A DNA stretch of 64,000 bases from Eremomyces bilateralis CBS 781.70 (GCF_010015585.1 NW_022985070.1:787794-851793); one strand, 5' to 3'; shown: positions 1 through 11,106, numbered from the stretch's first letter. Notes: generated by a model not told the origin, from the sequence alone. Made by a program: numbers and translations.

Positions 1-143
1 TTATCTATGAATCGACCCCGCCACGCATGTTCTTTGGGACCCGTCGTATATCGTAATCGTTTGTTCCTGCACGGTTGATCCGCAATAAAGCCAGCCGGTA
101 ACTTCACCTGAAAAGTGGTTTCTTCTGCAGAAGTTCGTGGGCC

Positions 144-1648
144 ATGTCGTCGAAACGATCGCATAAGAAGTCAAAGAATGGTTGCAAGACGTGTAGGCAG
201 AGGAAGATCAAGGTGAGCCATTTTACATCTGCCCTGTCGAATATCCGTTCGGATGAATTGGGAGCAGAGAATATGTTGTCATTGGCTTCTTACGAGCTCC
301 AATCGAGTTCAACGTATAGCGGCAGTCTGAGCGGCATGGCTTACCAACGACAACACAGTGCGATGAGACGAGACCAGTATGCCTACCATGTAGAAAACAT
401 CGAGTCCTGTGCCACTGGAATGGCCCAGATCAGTCACAAAACGACGCCTTAAGCCAACTTGAGCAGCAGGCCACATTATCATTCCAGTTCAACGACCCGG
501 GGTCACCACCATGGTTTGGGTATCCGGACCGGCCGATTCTAGAGCTGGAGCTGATAAACATCCATACCTATATTCACGCGACGGCTTCATCATCCTTTGA
601 ACCGCAAATCCGCCGTCTCTGGGCATACGAGGTGCCCCAACGGGCTCTTCACTGTGATTATTTGATGAGCAGCATCCTCGGCTATGCCGCCTTCCACACG
701 CATATTCACAATCCCGGAAATATTCGCATGAAGCTGGCGGCGCATAACTACTTCGGCGATGCCGTGCGGAAGCTGAGCAAGGAGCTAGCGAACATCACGG
801 AAAAGAACGCCGGCCTGGTGTTCGCGGCGTCGACGATCATCGCGTTCCATTCCAGTATCCTGTGGCTTGATCCGTGTACTCGGAATGATCGATCCGGGTA
901 CGAGTTGCCCTTGCAATGGTTCCAGACAGGGCAGGGGGTGGGTGCTGTGGTCCGATCCGCGGGGAAATACATCGCGGGAACCCCGATTGGGCTACTGGTC
1001 GAGGGGCTCCCGCACAAGCAGCCGGAGTGCGAGCCAGTCGAGATGCTCGCGCCGCTGAAAGCAGTCTTTTTCCCGGAAACAACTCCAAAGAGTCCGGCGG
1101 AGGTCAATCCGGACGATATGTGTCTTAACATGGTGTTTCGGTATATCGAATCGATGTACCGTGGGCTTCTGAAGGGCGAAGCGATCCGAATCACCCGGCG
1201 ACGAATTCTGGTGTTTCCGACGATCCTGAGCCGGAGATACATCGATCTGCTGCGTGCGCATGATCCTCGCGCCCTAACCCTCCTGGCGTACTACTTCGCC
1301 GGCATGAAGGTCGTCGAGCAGCACTGGTGGATCAAAGGTCGCGCCGACCATGAGATCCTCGGCATCATCGATCTGTTGCCGCAGGAATGGCGGATGCAGT
1401 GTGTCTGGCCGTGCATTGTCGATCCACTGGAGTGGTTCGAAGCCGGGATACCCCTGTGCATCATCCGAATGGATGACGGGCAAGATGTCGGCGTGGTGTT
1501 TCTCCCCTTCGAAGCTGGCGGTGCGCAGGCGCAATTGGAGCAGTTCACCAAGCCGGACGTACCCGGCGTGGATGGCCCGGAGACGGTGGAGTCGGTGCGC
1601 GAAAGTCCAGAGGCACCGCGCCTGGGGCCGTTGACCACGTTCGCGTGA
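144..1648 (+). CDS. Zn2Cys6 (C6) transcription factor, 452 aa, two exons
   Basis: Exons 144-212 and 359-1648; the 146-nt intron has a GTGAGC donor and an ACAG acceptor. The splice falls inside the zinc cluster and rebuilds it exactly: Cys14, Cys17, Cys24, Cys31, Cys34 and Cys41, with the canonical x2-x6-x6-x2-x6 spacing and an Arg/Lys-rich loop after Cys17. The rest (about residues 60-450) resembles the alpha-helical fungal transcription-factor middle region found in Upc2-like C6 proteins. It should be a nuclear, sequence-specific regulator. The targets cannot be told from the sequence: the neighbours are housekeeping genes, not a pathway cluster. The family call rests on the complete metal cluster. 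The Upc2-like label is a weaker inference from the start of the cluster and the layout. Confidence 0.88.
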
Positions 1649-3455
1649 ACATGGGGACAGCGAACTGGATTGGTGCACGAGTGGCGGTCCGGAGTTGGGC
1701 TGGATCAGTTGGGATCAGCCATCGGCGTGGGATCATTTCGGCAAGGTGAGCATCGCACTGCGCGATTGCTTTGATCCAGGTGCTTCCATTTATGCCTGAA
1801 ATGCTTTCTTATCTATAAATCATATTAGCTCGGCGTGTTGCTAGTGTGTATAGGATTACCCCGGAGACTGCGATGGTGTCTCGAAACCGCGATGGTATGT
1901 TTGGCATGTCATGAGGAGACGGTCCATTTATAAAGCTCCCTTGAAGGGATCTGTATATCGAAATCGAAGTCATGTCAACGATATAAAATCGAACAAATTG
2001 ATGAAAGAAATCCCGTCCACAAAGAAACTGAAGACTGCGGTTCGTCGCACGGACAAAAGAAAGGACGACTCGTCTGGCGTCCACCGTCCTTTTGTATGCA
2101 TGTTTCTCAGCCGAATCTTTCACAAATTCGGAGGGTTCACTATTTCACGACAGAATGTATCTGCCGACGAGGCTCACATGTAATGCAAGGCGCTTATAGG
2201 AGTCGAAACCCGGTCCAGTTACTGTTTCAGGCACCCTCCTGCTCGCTCTCGGGTTCTGATAAGCACCAGGTTCAATTGGTGACCAATCAGCAGCATGATT
2301 GAACAACGCCAGATGCACTGCACAAATGCACAAGTGGGTTCAATCCGAGATATTCGGCTATCTTGGTGGGCATCCAATAGTAGCAACTGGTTTTAAAGAC
2401 GTGTGTCGGTTCCCCTGGTGTGAAGAGCATCTGATTCCGAGTTGAAGTGGGTGTGATGTCTTTTAGTTATGGAGTAGGGTGGTCGCATCGAATGTGACTT
2501 TTCAATGAGTTTCAATGCCGAGTCGCATAGTGTCCGATCGGCCATCGATTACCCCTGTACAGAATATGGTTACTCGCCCTATGCGAGAGATGTAAGTTTC
2601 ATCAAAGGCAATATACACCTTCCAGCGCATGTCAAATTCCCGGCCTGTTGCTCATTCCAGGTTGAAAGTAGAGAAAGATACGGTACGTTTGCGATACTAC
2701 TGATTAACTCACGATCACTGTGAAGGGATTGTCCAACCATCATTCTAAAGGCCGGTTGACGAGAGCGTGTCGACGTTATGCAAGCTAAGAGCGAGTGCGA
2801 ATATGATCTTTTGTCGAGACACTTCACATGCTTTGAAGAACACTTGCAGTGTCGTAGAATCAACCACGGCCCCGAACGGTATTATGGTCAGGATGGCTGC
2901 ACGGATATAGTAGCTCTCGCACTGGGGATATCGCTGAATATGATACCCAAAGACCAGGATACTGACACTTTGCGCTTAGAAGACATATCAACCTAGATCG
3001 ATACATCAGTCACAAGTTCTATGATATTGGGAGGACCAGCATAAACACAGTCCCGTCGAAGGCATGGACATTGAATCCAACCGGTTGACTATTTGTTACT
3101 GCCAGTGGCAGAGCAACGGATGTGAAGTCACATAAATTATATGACCCCTTATCAACAAAATGACGACATGCATACATCCAGGCATGCTAGCTACTGTATA
3201 CGACTGCAGCGCACGTCCACTGGGAATTTGCAATCATTCTCTGCAACATGCACCGCAGAGGCAGATGTAACGATGAGAGTTCGCATGACACCTTTTGTGG
3301 TTCCCATGCTCTTTTGATATCGATGTGCCTCATGGCTTCCCCGTTGTGCGCCACGCAAATGCGATATCCGACTCCGTATTCGACACTCATGCGACATGCC
3401 TGGTATGACCGTTGCTAATGCTGTGAAAGGAAGCCTCAATCACGAGATCGAACAC
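1649..3455. other. Intergenic, no gene supported
   Basis: Only short overlapping frames in both directions, with no recognisable domain and no believable exon pairs. It separates the C6 factor from the minus-strand gene ending at 3456. Confidence 0.6.
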
Positions 3456-4155
3456 TCATGTTTTGGGTACCTGGGACTCGAGGTTGCCAATCTGCTTTCG
3501 GAGTTGCACCCAGAAGTCCTGGCCGGATGCCATGGCATTCGCTGCAAACCATGTTAACCTTCTTTCATTCGCGAAGACACGGTTGGTTTGATGGGGACGT
3601 ACGCCTACTACCCCAAGCCGCTGCTTTTCCAGCGCTTGCACTGCCATCCGATGGCTTCCAATGTCGCACGTCGGCCCCACCCACTGCCCGCGTGTAGCAT
3701 TGCTTCAGGAATTCCTTGGTTTCCGCGGAATTGAATCCGTTCACGGGGACATGCTTCTCGTCCGCCGGAGACACCGCCGCCTTTCCGCTCGCATAAGATT
3801 GGCTCGCGGCTCCGGGGGACTGTGGCGCGGACGACTTCTGAGACGCTCCGCGGGTCCAGACGTTCGTTCCCGGAGATTGCAGGTTCCCCGTCTGTTTGTC
3901 CCGCGACGGGGTGTTGGATCGATCGCGGGAACTGCCAGACGATGGCTGCCGGGGGTTCTGCGGCGCAGCGAGGTTGGCCGGTGGCGGTCGGCGCCAGCTA
4001 GAATGGAAGGTTAATATCCGTACGTGGCTTCTGAAATCGGCAAAGGACCAAGATCATGAACAGCTAGTGGGATACACGACTGGACCGTGGTGTGATGGAC
4101 TCGAGCATGCGTTGGCATCAACATGAACTTACCGGTTCTCGCTTGCGGCGCTCAT
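3456..4155 (-). CDS. Conserved-looking small protein of unknown function, 164 aa, three exons
   Basis: Exons on the minus strand are 4155-4133, 3997-3612 and 3541-3456. Both introns (135 and 70 nt) are GT-AG, and removing them keeps one open frame. The protein starts with a short Trp/Arg/Pro-rich stretch and continues through a low-complexity Ser/Pro/Gln/Asn region with an NVW motif near residue 60. It ends in a compact, probably folded segment with a GGADVRHWKPSDG motif and an Ala-Ser-Gly-Gln-Asp-Phe-Trp motif about 20 residues from the end. The disordered N-terminus plus short ordered tail suggests an adaptor or RNA-associated protein, but I do not recognise the family and assign no function. 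The gene is divergent from the eL22 gene, about 360 bp away. The structure is well supported by frame and splice sites. Confidence 0.7.
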
Positions 4156-4514
4156 GGTGAACCAGGACGAGGGAATGACGCCAAGGAAAGATTCGACAAC
4201 CGCCTCCGCAATTCCTCGACGCAAAGGAGGACAAGTTGCGAGAAGCTCGATTAGGCTGATAGCCCTTGACGGCGGATGGAGGAAATGACAACACCATGAG
4301 CTGATTGTCAGTTGTCACATTGCCTACGCGAACGGCGTGAACCGTCCGCCGGATTTAAAGTGGGGCCACACCAGTCGAACTTTCGGACCACATCACTAAA
4401 ATATTCCACAGCACCACCATCGACGCCATCGATTTTACATCTCCAGCACTACTCTCAAATCCCATTGTTGGCGCAGGATAACCACTTCTTTGCGTCCATT
4501 CTCAACTTTTCAAA

Positions 4515-5022
4515 ATGGCTCCAGCAACCGTATGACCGCCCCCCTCGTTCCCGTGCCTCGAACTTCAGCTGATCATGTCACAGAAACGTACTGGTGGCGC
4601 CAAGGGCGGAGCGAAGAAGGGCCAGAAGATCACGAAGAAGGTATAGAGAGTTGCCTTCGCGATGGATGGAGAGAGAAGGCGGCTAACATCCCCCCCAGTT
4701 CGTCATCAACGCCGCACAGCCCGCCAACGACAAGATCTTCGACGTCTCTGCCTTCGAGAAGTTCCTCCACGACCGCATCAAGGTGGACGGCCGCACCGGC
4801 AACCTCGGCGACACGATCCAGATCTCGCAGGTTGGCGAGGGCAAGATCGAGGTCGTCGCCCACCAGGAGTTCTCCGGCCGCTACCTCAAGTACCTCACCA
4901 AGAAGTTCTTGAAGAAGCAGCAGCTCCGCGACTGGCTGCGCGTCGTGTCCACCTCCAAGGGCGTCTATGAACTGCGATTCTTCAATGTCATGGACGATGC
5001 TGAGGAAGAGGACGAGGATTAG
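4515..5022 (+). CDS. rpl22: 60S ribosomal protein eL22, 131 aa, three exons
   Basis: Exons 4515-4529, 4584-4640 and 4699-5022; both introns are short GT-AG introns in the first 24 codons, as is usual for fungal ribosomal protein genes. The product begins with a Lys/Gly-rich basic tail. It continues with the eL22 core (KFVINAAQPANDKIFDVS, a DRIKVDGRTGNLGD segment and the FSGRYLKYLTKKFLKKQ helix) and ends in the acidic Asp/Glu tail typical of the family. Length matches eL22 proteins (about 120-135 aa). It is a structural component of the cytosolic large ribosomal subunit. The gene is convergent with csnA, with stop codons about 300 bp apart. Confidence 0.97.
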
Positions 5023-5318
5023 ACTTGCGCGCCAACATGGGACCTGTCAAGTGCCTACACTGGTCATTGGCGTCATAGCTAGTCCAGCATGTATCCTAGA
5101 ATCACCGGGAAAGCATGAGAATCAATAATGGTGTTGACAGAGACTTTCTATGGCCCCTCGTTTTAATGCGTCATTGTTCGTGTCTATCATCGTTATCCAT
5201 CGTCCATGCCCAACTCGTGCAACCGGTCGTTTTAGCCGGCACGTGAGGTCTGAATATTACACCTCTCGCACGGTTCCAATATTTCGGAGACAGCGTCCGC
5301 ATTCGAAGCGTGTAGCAA

Positions 5319-6969
5319 CTAGTAATCCATGAGATCACCATATGACCCATTTGAACCCGCCACGTCCTCCATCGTCATGGCCTGGCCGCCCCTCAGTGCC
5401 TCCATGTGAGGTCCGCGACCTTTGCCAGAGGCGACCACTAGGTTGGCATGCAACATATTCATGCGCATTAACCGCAGCCGCAACGTCCGCTCGTACGACT
5501 GAGCCATGTCAAGCGCTTGGGCTTGCAGGGCCGATCGGGGATGTGGAGTGGGGGAGATGAGTAGCTGAGGAGCTGTTAGTGTCTCCGTTGGAAAAGTATC
5601 GTAGAGAGGCTTACTCGATCCACCAGGTCTAGCCGTGCCTCCAGAGACCCCCTTTTGATCATGTCCACTAATTCCTCCTCGATTGGTCGCCCATCGGTGG
5701 ACGGGAACCGTGTCTGCATCTCGTCCAGCGTGACCTTATTGAACGGTTTAAAGTACTGCACGATGCTCTTCCGCCGCACCAGTTCGTAGAGCTGGAGCAG
5801 ATGCGGCTGCAGGTAGACGTCTAGCAAGTAGTCGTTGCGGTGCGAGTCTAGGATTTCGAGGCAGGCGGAGTAGTTGCAGGAGCAGAAGAGGGAGATGGCC
5901 CGACGAATGTGCGGTTCCAGTTCCAGGAAATGTCGGAACGTCGCGCTGTCGAGGACCCTCTCTTTGAGCTCTTGGGGGCTCATGGATGCCAGCGCACAGA
6001 GACCGCCGTAGACGGCAATGTCGTTGCCTGTTATCAGCTCTTTCTGAAAGTCGATCCCCGCACGTGGTTCTAGGGCCGTATAAGATTGCGGGGTTGCAAT
6101 GAAACTCCTCGCCGCGTCGGCATAGTTCTTCGCGGCGAGTGAGACGAGACCGTTCAAGGGCGGCAGGAGGGCGTCGATAATGTCTTTGTCCTCGGTCGGA
6201 AGGGGTTGAGCGAGGACGCGCTGGATGGCGTTCCCGAGGTGGTGGAGCTGCTTGGTGGCAAGGTGGACCATGGCCAGCTTGAGGAATAGTTCGATTTCAT
6301 GACGGGCGGTTTGTCGGAATTCCCGGGCGCGGGCGTATGCTTTCAAGGCACTGCCGAAGTCCCCGATCTGGTACGCGTGGAAGGCGATGTCTTCATTTGC
6401 CATCTACGCTGCTGTCAGCTGCCTGGCTTTCGAAGCCGCCTGAAATGCCCAGGCCGGAGTGAGTTTCTGAACGCTTACACGAATGCTCTCTCGGATCATG
6501 TTGTTCTTGTACCCTTTCAGCTCCTGATCCAACCGGTCCGATTCCGCCTTCTCCACCAGCTTCGTCCGGGCGACCCAGTCCAGGTCTGTCTCGCTCAGCG
6601 GATCTCCCGGCACGATCTTCTGCAAGATCTCCATGACCTGCATGTAGGCATCCACATCTTTGCCGCGTCGGGCCTCTTCCATCGCCAGTCGGAGCGCATC
6701 CAGACACAGGCACGTCGACGTGGCGCCGATGGACTTTAACCGGTCGAGTTTTGTTCTTCCTGTGGCGGGATCAGCAACGGCGTCATGTCTGCGTGGAACG
6801 GGGTAGCCGGACCTTGGTAGTTGGAGATGTATGATTCGAGGTCGAATTTGGGAGGTTCTGCGGAGTCTTAGTCAGCGGACGAGCTATTCTATAGCATAGG
6901 AGACGTACCATGGACAACAACGAGCCCATTTTGGGCGCGGTTATTGAAGAATTCGGAATTGGCAGCCAT
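5319..6969 (-). CDS. csnA: COP9 signalosome subunit 1 (CSN1/CsnA), 473 aa, five exons
   Basis: Exons on the minus strand: 6969-6909, 6857-6813, 6759-6479, 6403-5615 and 5564-5319. All phases agree and give 474 codons including stop. Diagnostic sequence includes LESYISNYQGRTKLDRLKSI at the end of exon 2 and start of exon 3, then helical TPR-like repeats (RPN7 region, about residues 100-290) and a C-terminal PCI domain (about 300-410). The COP9 complex removes Nedd8 from cullins and so tunes SCF ubiquitin ligases. In Aspergillus nidulans loss of csn genes blocks sexual fruit-body maturation and alters secondary metabolism. Length is close to the known fungal proteins (about 480-500 aa). The next minus-strand gene upstream is the nsdC-like regulator, another developmental factor. 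Confidence 0.95.
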
Positions 6970-7804
6970 GGTGAGTTTGCGGCGATGTCGTGCGGCGGTT
7001 GGTAGGTGCCCGTTCGGACGGCTTAGTCCATAGCTGGTGAGGAATGGTTTGGATTACGAGCTAGGAGGGTTGATCATTCGTAAACTGGTTCCGTTTGGTC
7101 CTTCAAATTTTCATGCGTTTCCAGCGTGTGTATCAGTGTACAATATGTTCAAGGTACGAGCAAGTGAAGTTATCGTAGTGAAGTTATCATATGGCTGGAG
7201 CTCCAGGTTAAGCAGGAGCTCGGGGTGAGCTTACAGTGTCATGGATGCCTTACCGACTATCGGCTTGATGCCTGAGGCACCAAGGCACCAATAGAGTATA
7301 GCACGTGATATGACGCAAGTATGGAATTGTTCCATGCGTTCTGGGCTCAGGCACTCTTCACCATCGACAGGCGATATGATTGAAAAGCATGTTTATGGGT
7401 TACTGATACAAACTCTATCAATGACTGAGCAGGCCAGTGACCTGCACAAGCCCAACTTTTCCAGTCCTATGGTCATGTCATCGGCATTAGCCATGTAGCC
7501 GTCGTCAAGTCCCCATGTCCCGTAGGCCGTTAATACACCAGACATCCCGTATCGTCAAAGTGGGTGGCCCTTCGTGTTCCTGCCGACCCATATTAAGACC
7601 TTCCAAACGCCGCAAATGATTCGAATCGACAAATGACACGGGCCGAATGGGCGTGCAATAAAAGCCACCAACCATCCGGCGTTGAATGAAAGTAGACGCG
7701 TGACCCAAGTGGGGTCCGCGTCGTCCCCAAACCCCTTCCCATAAAAGTACAGAACTCATAGCATACAACTGGACCACTTTTCAGAGCATCGGGGATGCAT
7801 CATC
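6970..7804. other. Intergenic between csnA and the nsdC-like gene
   Basis: Both flanking genes are on the minus strand, so this holds the csnA promoter and the 3' region of the nsdC-like gene. The small open frames here (for example 7037-7228 and 7505-7777) have no domain, no intron signals and no plausible composition. No transcription element was identified with confidence. Confidence 0.55.
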
Positions 7805-8266
7805 TCAGATCAAGAACGGCGTCGATTCAACGTTGACCAGGTTATCGGGCACCCACGGACCTTTCTCCTCCTCAGTCGCGCCCAGCAGAGCCGATGCACG
7901 CTCCAAGGTTCGGATATCCAGGTCCGTCACGTAGTTCTTGGTATCGAGGTTGACGCGGACCTCGAACTCGCGATCCAACATCATGTCGTCCTTCCATAGT
8001 CGACGAGGGCCGTCGTACACGCAGATGACCCGCTTCTTCATGTTCATACGGTCGACTGGACAACCCCAAGACGTGGGATAGTTCTTTCGCCTCTTGCGGC
8101 CGGACGTCTGCCCCGTGAAGGGTACGCCGCCCTTGCTGAACGTGAGACCGGCGCGGGTTCCAACGTGACCAGTTCCTCTCCCACCAGTGGTCTTGGCGAT
8201 GCGGTTGTGAGGGTTGCCACCCCCGACGTGCTGCGAAGGGCCGACACCTCGGGGATGTGCTAATTG
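7805..8266 (-). CDS. 153-codon in-frame extension after the UGA of the nsdC-like gene
   Basis: This stretch is in exactly the same frame as the zinc-finger ORF that ends at the UGA at 8269-8267, and it stays open to the stop at 7805. It reads as real protein: a Gly/Asn/His-rich opening (HVGGGNPHNRIAKTTGGRG), a basic GRKRRKN motif resembling a nuclear-localisation signal, then a charged segment with RRLWKDDMMLDREFEVRVNL and a short acidic end. The first ATG inside it (8047) would leave only 80 residues and has no promoter-like space, so a separate gene is unlikely. It can be joined to the upstream ORF by UGA readthrough, by a GC-AG intron (60 nt, 8309-8250, or 47 nt to an earlier AG), or if the UGA is an error or mutation. 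See findings. Confidence 0.6.
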   Translation of the reverse strand, partial: QLAHPRGVGPSQHVGGGNPHNRIAKTTGGRGTGHVGTRAGLTFSKGGVPFTGQTSGRKRRKNYPTSWGCPVDRMNMKKRVICVYDGPRRLWKDDMMLDREFEVRVNLDTKNYVTDLDIRTLERASALLGATEEEKGPWVPDNLVNVESTPFLI

Positions 8267-10511
8267 TCACATTGGATCTTCTTTCCGGGACCGGATGCCG
8301 CCCTTGCCGGAGCGTGGATCGCTGCTGTTGCCGTCCCCGCTCTCCTCATTGTCCGCATCGTCGTCGTCCTCATCTTCGTACGGGGGAAGGCTGAAGTCCA
8401 TGCCGTCTGAAAGTTTATGGCGTGTGAGGGACTCCTTGACATTCTCGTCGTTCTGGACCGACTCGAGGTTCTTCTGGTTGATGGCCTCGCTCGGCTCAAT
8501 CTGCTGCACGACGCGAAGGACACAGTCGTCGAGATGCTCGTAAAACTCCTGGGCGGTCGGGAAGACGATGCTACATGTGGAGCAGGTGCCCGATGTATTG
8601 TTTTGAGGGTTTTGTCCTTTCCTGCCTGGGCTCCTCTTCCGGCTATTGGGTGGGGTTTGTTCCACTCCATGGACCGAAGTCAGATGTCGCTTGAAGACAT
8701 CGGCGCGGTTGAAACTCTTCTCCGCTGCGGAACCCGAGCCCGGGCAGAAGCCGCACACCATGGTACCCTTGTAATGGGTCAACGTATGACGGTTCTTGTC
8801 ATACTTCCGTGCGAATCCTTTCACGTGGTATTCGCAGGTTTGGATCGGGCACTTCTCGGGCCGCTCGGTTTGGTGGGTCAACATATGGGCCTTGAGGTCC
8901 TTGAAGACACGACCACAGTCCCCGATCGGGCAAAGCCCCTTGGGGTCCTCCTCGAGATCGGAACGACTTGATCGCGAATGCCTTGACGCCTGTGAGCCAA
9001 TAGACTGTCGTCGTGATTCGTTGAAGGTAGGATAGGGCTCGTATCGGTTTCGTGGCGATTGGCTGCCATGGGTAATGTTTCTCGAACTGACCCGAGGGTG
9101 GCTATGGCCCGAATTTTGAGAATAGGCCGGGGAAGGGGGGTGTTCGACGTTGGTGAGATGGGGCGATGCGGTCCCGCCATTGAATCCGGTTGGGTATAAG
9201 TAGGGAGCAGCGAAATGATTGGCGATAAGAGAAGGATCTAAAAGCACGGTCGGAGTTAGCTGCTGCTAAGAGGGTTTGCAAAGCTTCTTCAAGATATATG
9301 AAGATCGATAAAGCAAGGATAAGGAAAAACCAACAAGAAGACTCCAACGGAGGAACGAAAATGCCGCTGCTTTGATGAAAGAATGGAGATGAAAGAGATT
9401 CAGAAGACGCAGGAAAGTTGCCCTGGACGGGCTCTACTGCCGCGGATGGGGGCCAAATTTGATGCGAGAGGAGCGAATTTCTTCGAGGAGCCACCGGTGA
9501 CCCCGCCACCGACCTTGGGCCCCCATGTGGTTCCTGCTGTGGCACTTGAGAGCATCGAAGATATGGAGACGCCATCCTGGAGGCTGGGAGGCTTGGAGAC
9601 TTGAACATCCCGCCATCCTGCGATTCGATGGGGGTGACGGTCGACCCGTTTGACCTAGGGATCTCGGTCGGGGTGGTGGCGGTCGGCGACGATGTGTTCT
9701 CCAGGAAAGGGCGGGCAATTGAAGATCTTCTCGGATATCGCAACACAGGCGACTTGAAAGACTCGGAAGAAGAAGGAAAGGCAGAAGACACGCTAAAATG
9801 AGACAACGAAGGAACTTCAGATGACTCACCCACGCAGCCCGGATCCTTCGGAGCTGCAGCCAGAATGGGACCAGCATCGTAAGAGGAGCTGCTGATGAAT
9901 GCCTGCGACATTGGGAATCCCTCCGCTTGGCTCAAGCCCAGTCCGGCGTATGACCAAGCCTCGAAGGCCGCAGGAAGGGCGGGCGACGGGATCGTCGAGC
10001 TGCTAGTGCTTGAGAGGGACCCGGTCGAGTCGGATGCGGTCGAGAGCCGTGGTGCATTCATGTCCAGCGGCTGGAGAGGAGATTCCGGCGGGCTATACGG
10101 ATTCTCGAAGGTCCCGCCCGTTTGCGATGGATCCAGTGGGAAGCGAGCATCGGGGAGTTCGGCCGGGGTGAAGAAAGGCGCCTGCAGGGATTGGAGACTT
10201 TCCATGCTGCTGATGGGGGTGCTGGTAGAAACGGTGTCCAAGTATTGGGCATACGCCGTGTGGGCCGCCGACTGCTCATCGTACAACTGCGCAGTGAAGA
10301 AGTCTTGGTCCGACATGTTTTGAGGGTACATGTAGGATGAGGGCATGTTAGGATTCGTGGATGTGGGACTATCGGTCCGCTTGTCAGCATGGGGATCTTG
10401 ATCAATATCCTGATCGATATCTTGATCGATATCTTGATCGATATCTTGATCGATATCTTGATCGATATCTTGATCGGTATTTTGATCGGTATCCTTATTT
10501 GAGTCTGACAT
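8267..10511 (-). CDS. nsdC: C2H2/C2HC zinc-finger developmental regulator, NsdC-like
   Basis: Exon 1 runs from ATG 10511 to about 9422 and the last exon from 9237 to the UGA at 8267. The acceptor (TTTTAG, 9238) is clear; the donor is either GC at 9421 or GT at 9334, both phase 1. The N-terminal 360 residues are low complexity (Ser/Pro/Thr-rich, with a DQDI repeat), as in activator regions. The C-terminal half has four fingers: CPIGDC...HMLTH, CPIQTC...RHTLTH, CGFC...HLTSVH and a C2HC finger CSTC...HLDDC, followed by an acidic run (EDEDDDDADNEE). C2H2-C2H2-C2HC fingers are reported for Aspergillus NsdC, a regulator of the balance between sexual and asexual development. A 69-nt in-frame segment (about 9861-9793) could be an extra intron. 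The frame continues past the UGA. The product should be nuclear. Confidence 0.62.
10399..10491 (-). repeat. 12-bp tandem repeat encoding (DQDI)n in the nsdC-like N-terminus
   Basis: About seven copies of a 12-bp unit (GATCGATATCTT on the plus strand), nearly perfect in the middle and diverging at both ends. On the minus strand it encodes Asp-Gln-Asp-Ile repeats at about residues 8-38 of the zinc-finger protein. The unit length is a multiple of three, so copy-number change keeps the frame. Confidence 0.9.
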
Positions 10512-11046
10512 GATTGGGATCATAGATAGGGTCGTATGAGGGGAATAGAAATGGCGCGAAAAGAATGGGCGTGCTTTGTCTGAACTACAAAGTGGAAGGA
10601 TAAAAATGCTTTGTGACAGAGTGAAGATGCTCCTCATCGCGAGGCCAGAAAGATTTATAAGAAACAGGAAACTCACTCTTTCACAACGAAAGGGGGCGCT
10701 GGGGGGGGAGGAGCGAACTGATCAGCGGCGGGATCCAAACGAGGGACTCGCCTTGCACGCCGTCGTCGAGACGATGACCGGGATCGCCCGCCCATTACTT
10801 CCCATTCAGGGTCTCCGGGAGGAGCAAGTGTGGAACAGATGAACAGTGGAAGTCAGGATGCAACTTCGGTAGAATGCAGGACACCAATCACTGGAACGGA
10901 CAATTGCACTCAACCACAACTGTTCTTCTCAGTTCTCCTCAGTGGTACTCGGATTCTTGGGAATTGACACAAACGTGGAAGTGGATAGAAAACCAGGTGC
11001 ACGTGTTGCGGAGGTAGAAATTAGTAATAAGGCAGGGACTGTAGCT

Positions 11047-11106
11047 GGTGCAGCGACGGGTGCAGTGAAGGGTGCAGTGAAGGGTGCAGTGAAGGGTGCA
11101 GCGACT
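11047..11106 (+). repeat. 12-bp minisatellite (GGTGCAGTGAAG unit)
   Basis: Five adjoining copies, three of them identical and the two outer ones slightly changed. In the plus frame it would encode Gly-Ala-Val-Lys repeats inside a 95-codon frame (10942-11229) that otherwise looks non-coding. It is a second 12-bp tandem repeat within 700 bp of the DQDI repeat. Confidence 0.85.

Noticed and set aside
748-1242. 164-codon minus ORF opposite the first C6 factor
   Set aside because: It is a shadow of the clearly coding plus strand.
8044-8247. Alternative continuation of the nsdC-like protein through AT|GTGACA and CTTCGCAG (40-nt intron)
   Set aside because: This intron shifts into a frame of 67 residues with poor, Arg/Ala/Ser-biased composition and early stop, while the other frame is open for 153 codons with balanced composition.
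9840-9880. 37-nt intron GTGAGT...TTTTAG in the nsdC-like first exon
   Set aside because: The signals look good, but its removal shifts the frame away from the long Ser/Pro-rich coding sequence. A 69-nt in-frame alternative is mentioned instead.
11047-11106. Tandem repeats in the window as CRISPR-like arrays
   Set aside because: The repeats are directly adjacent with no spacers, and the genome is eukaryotic.
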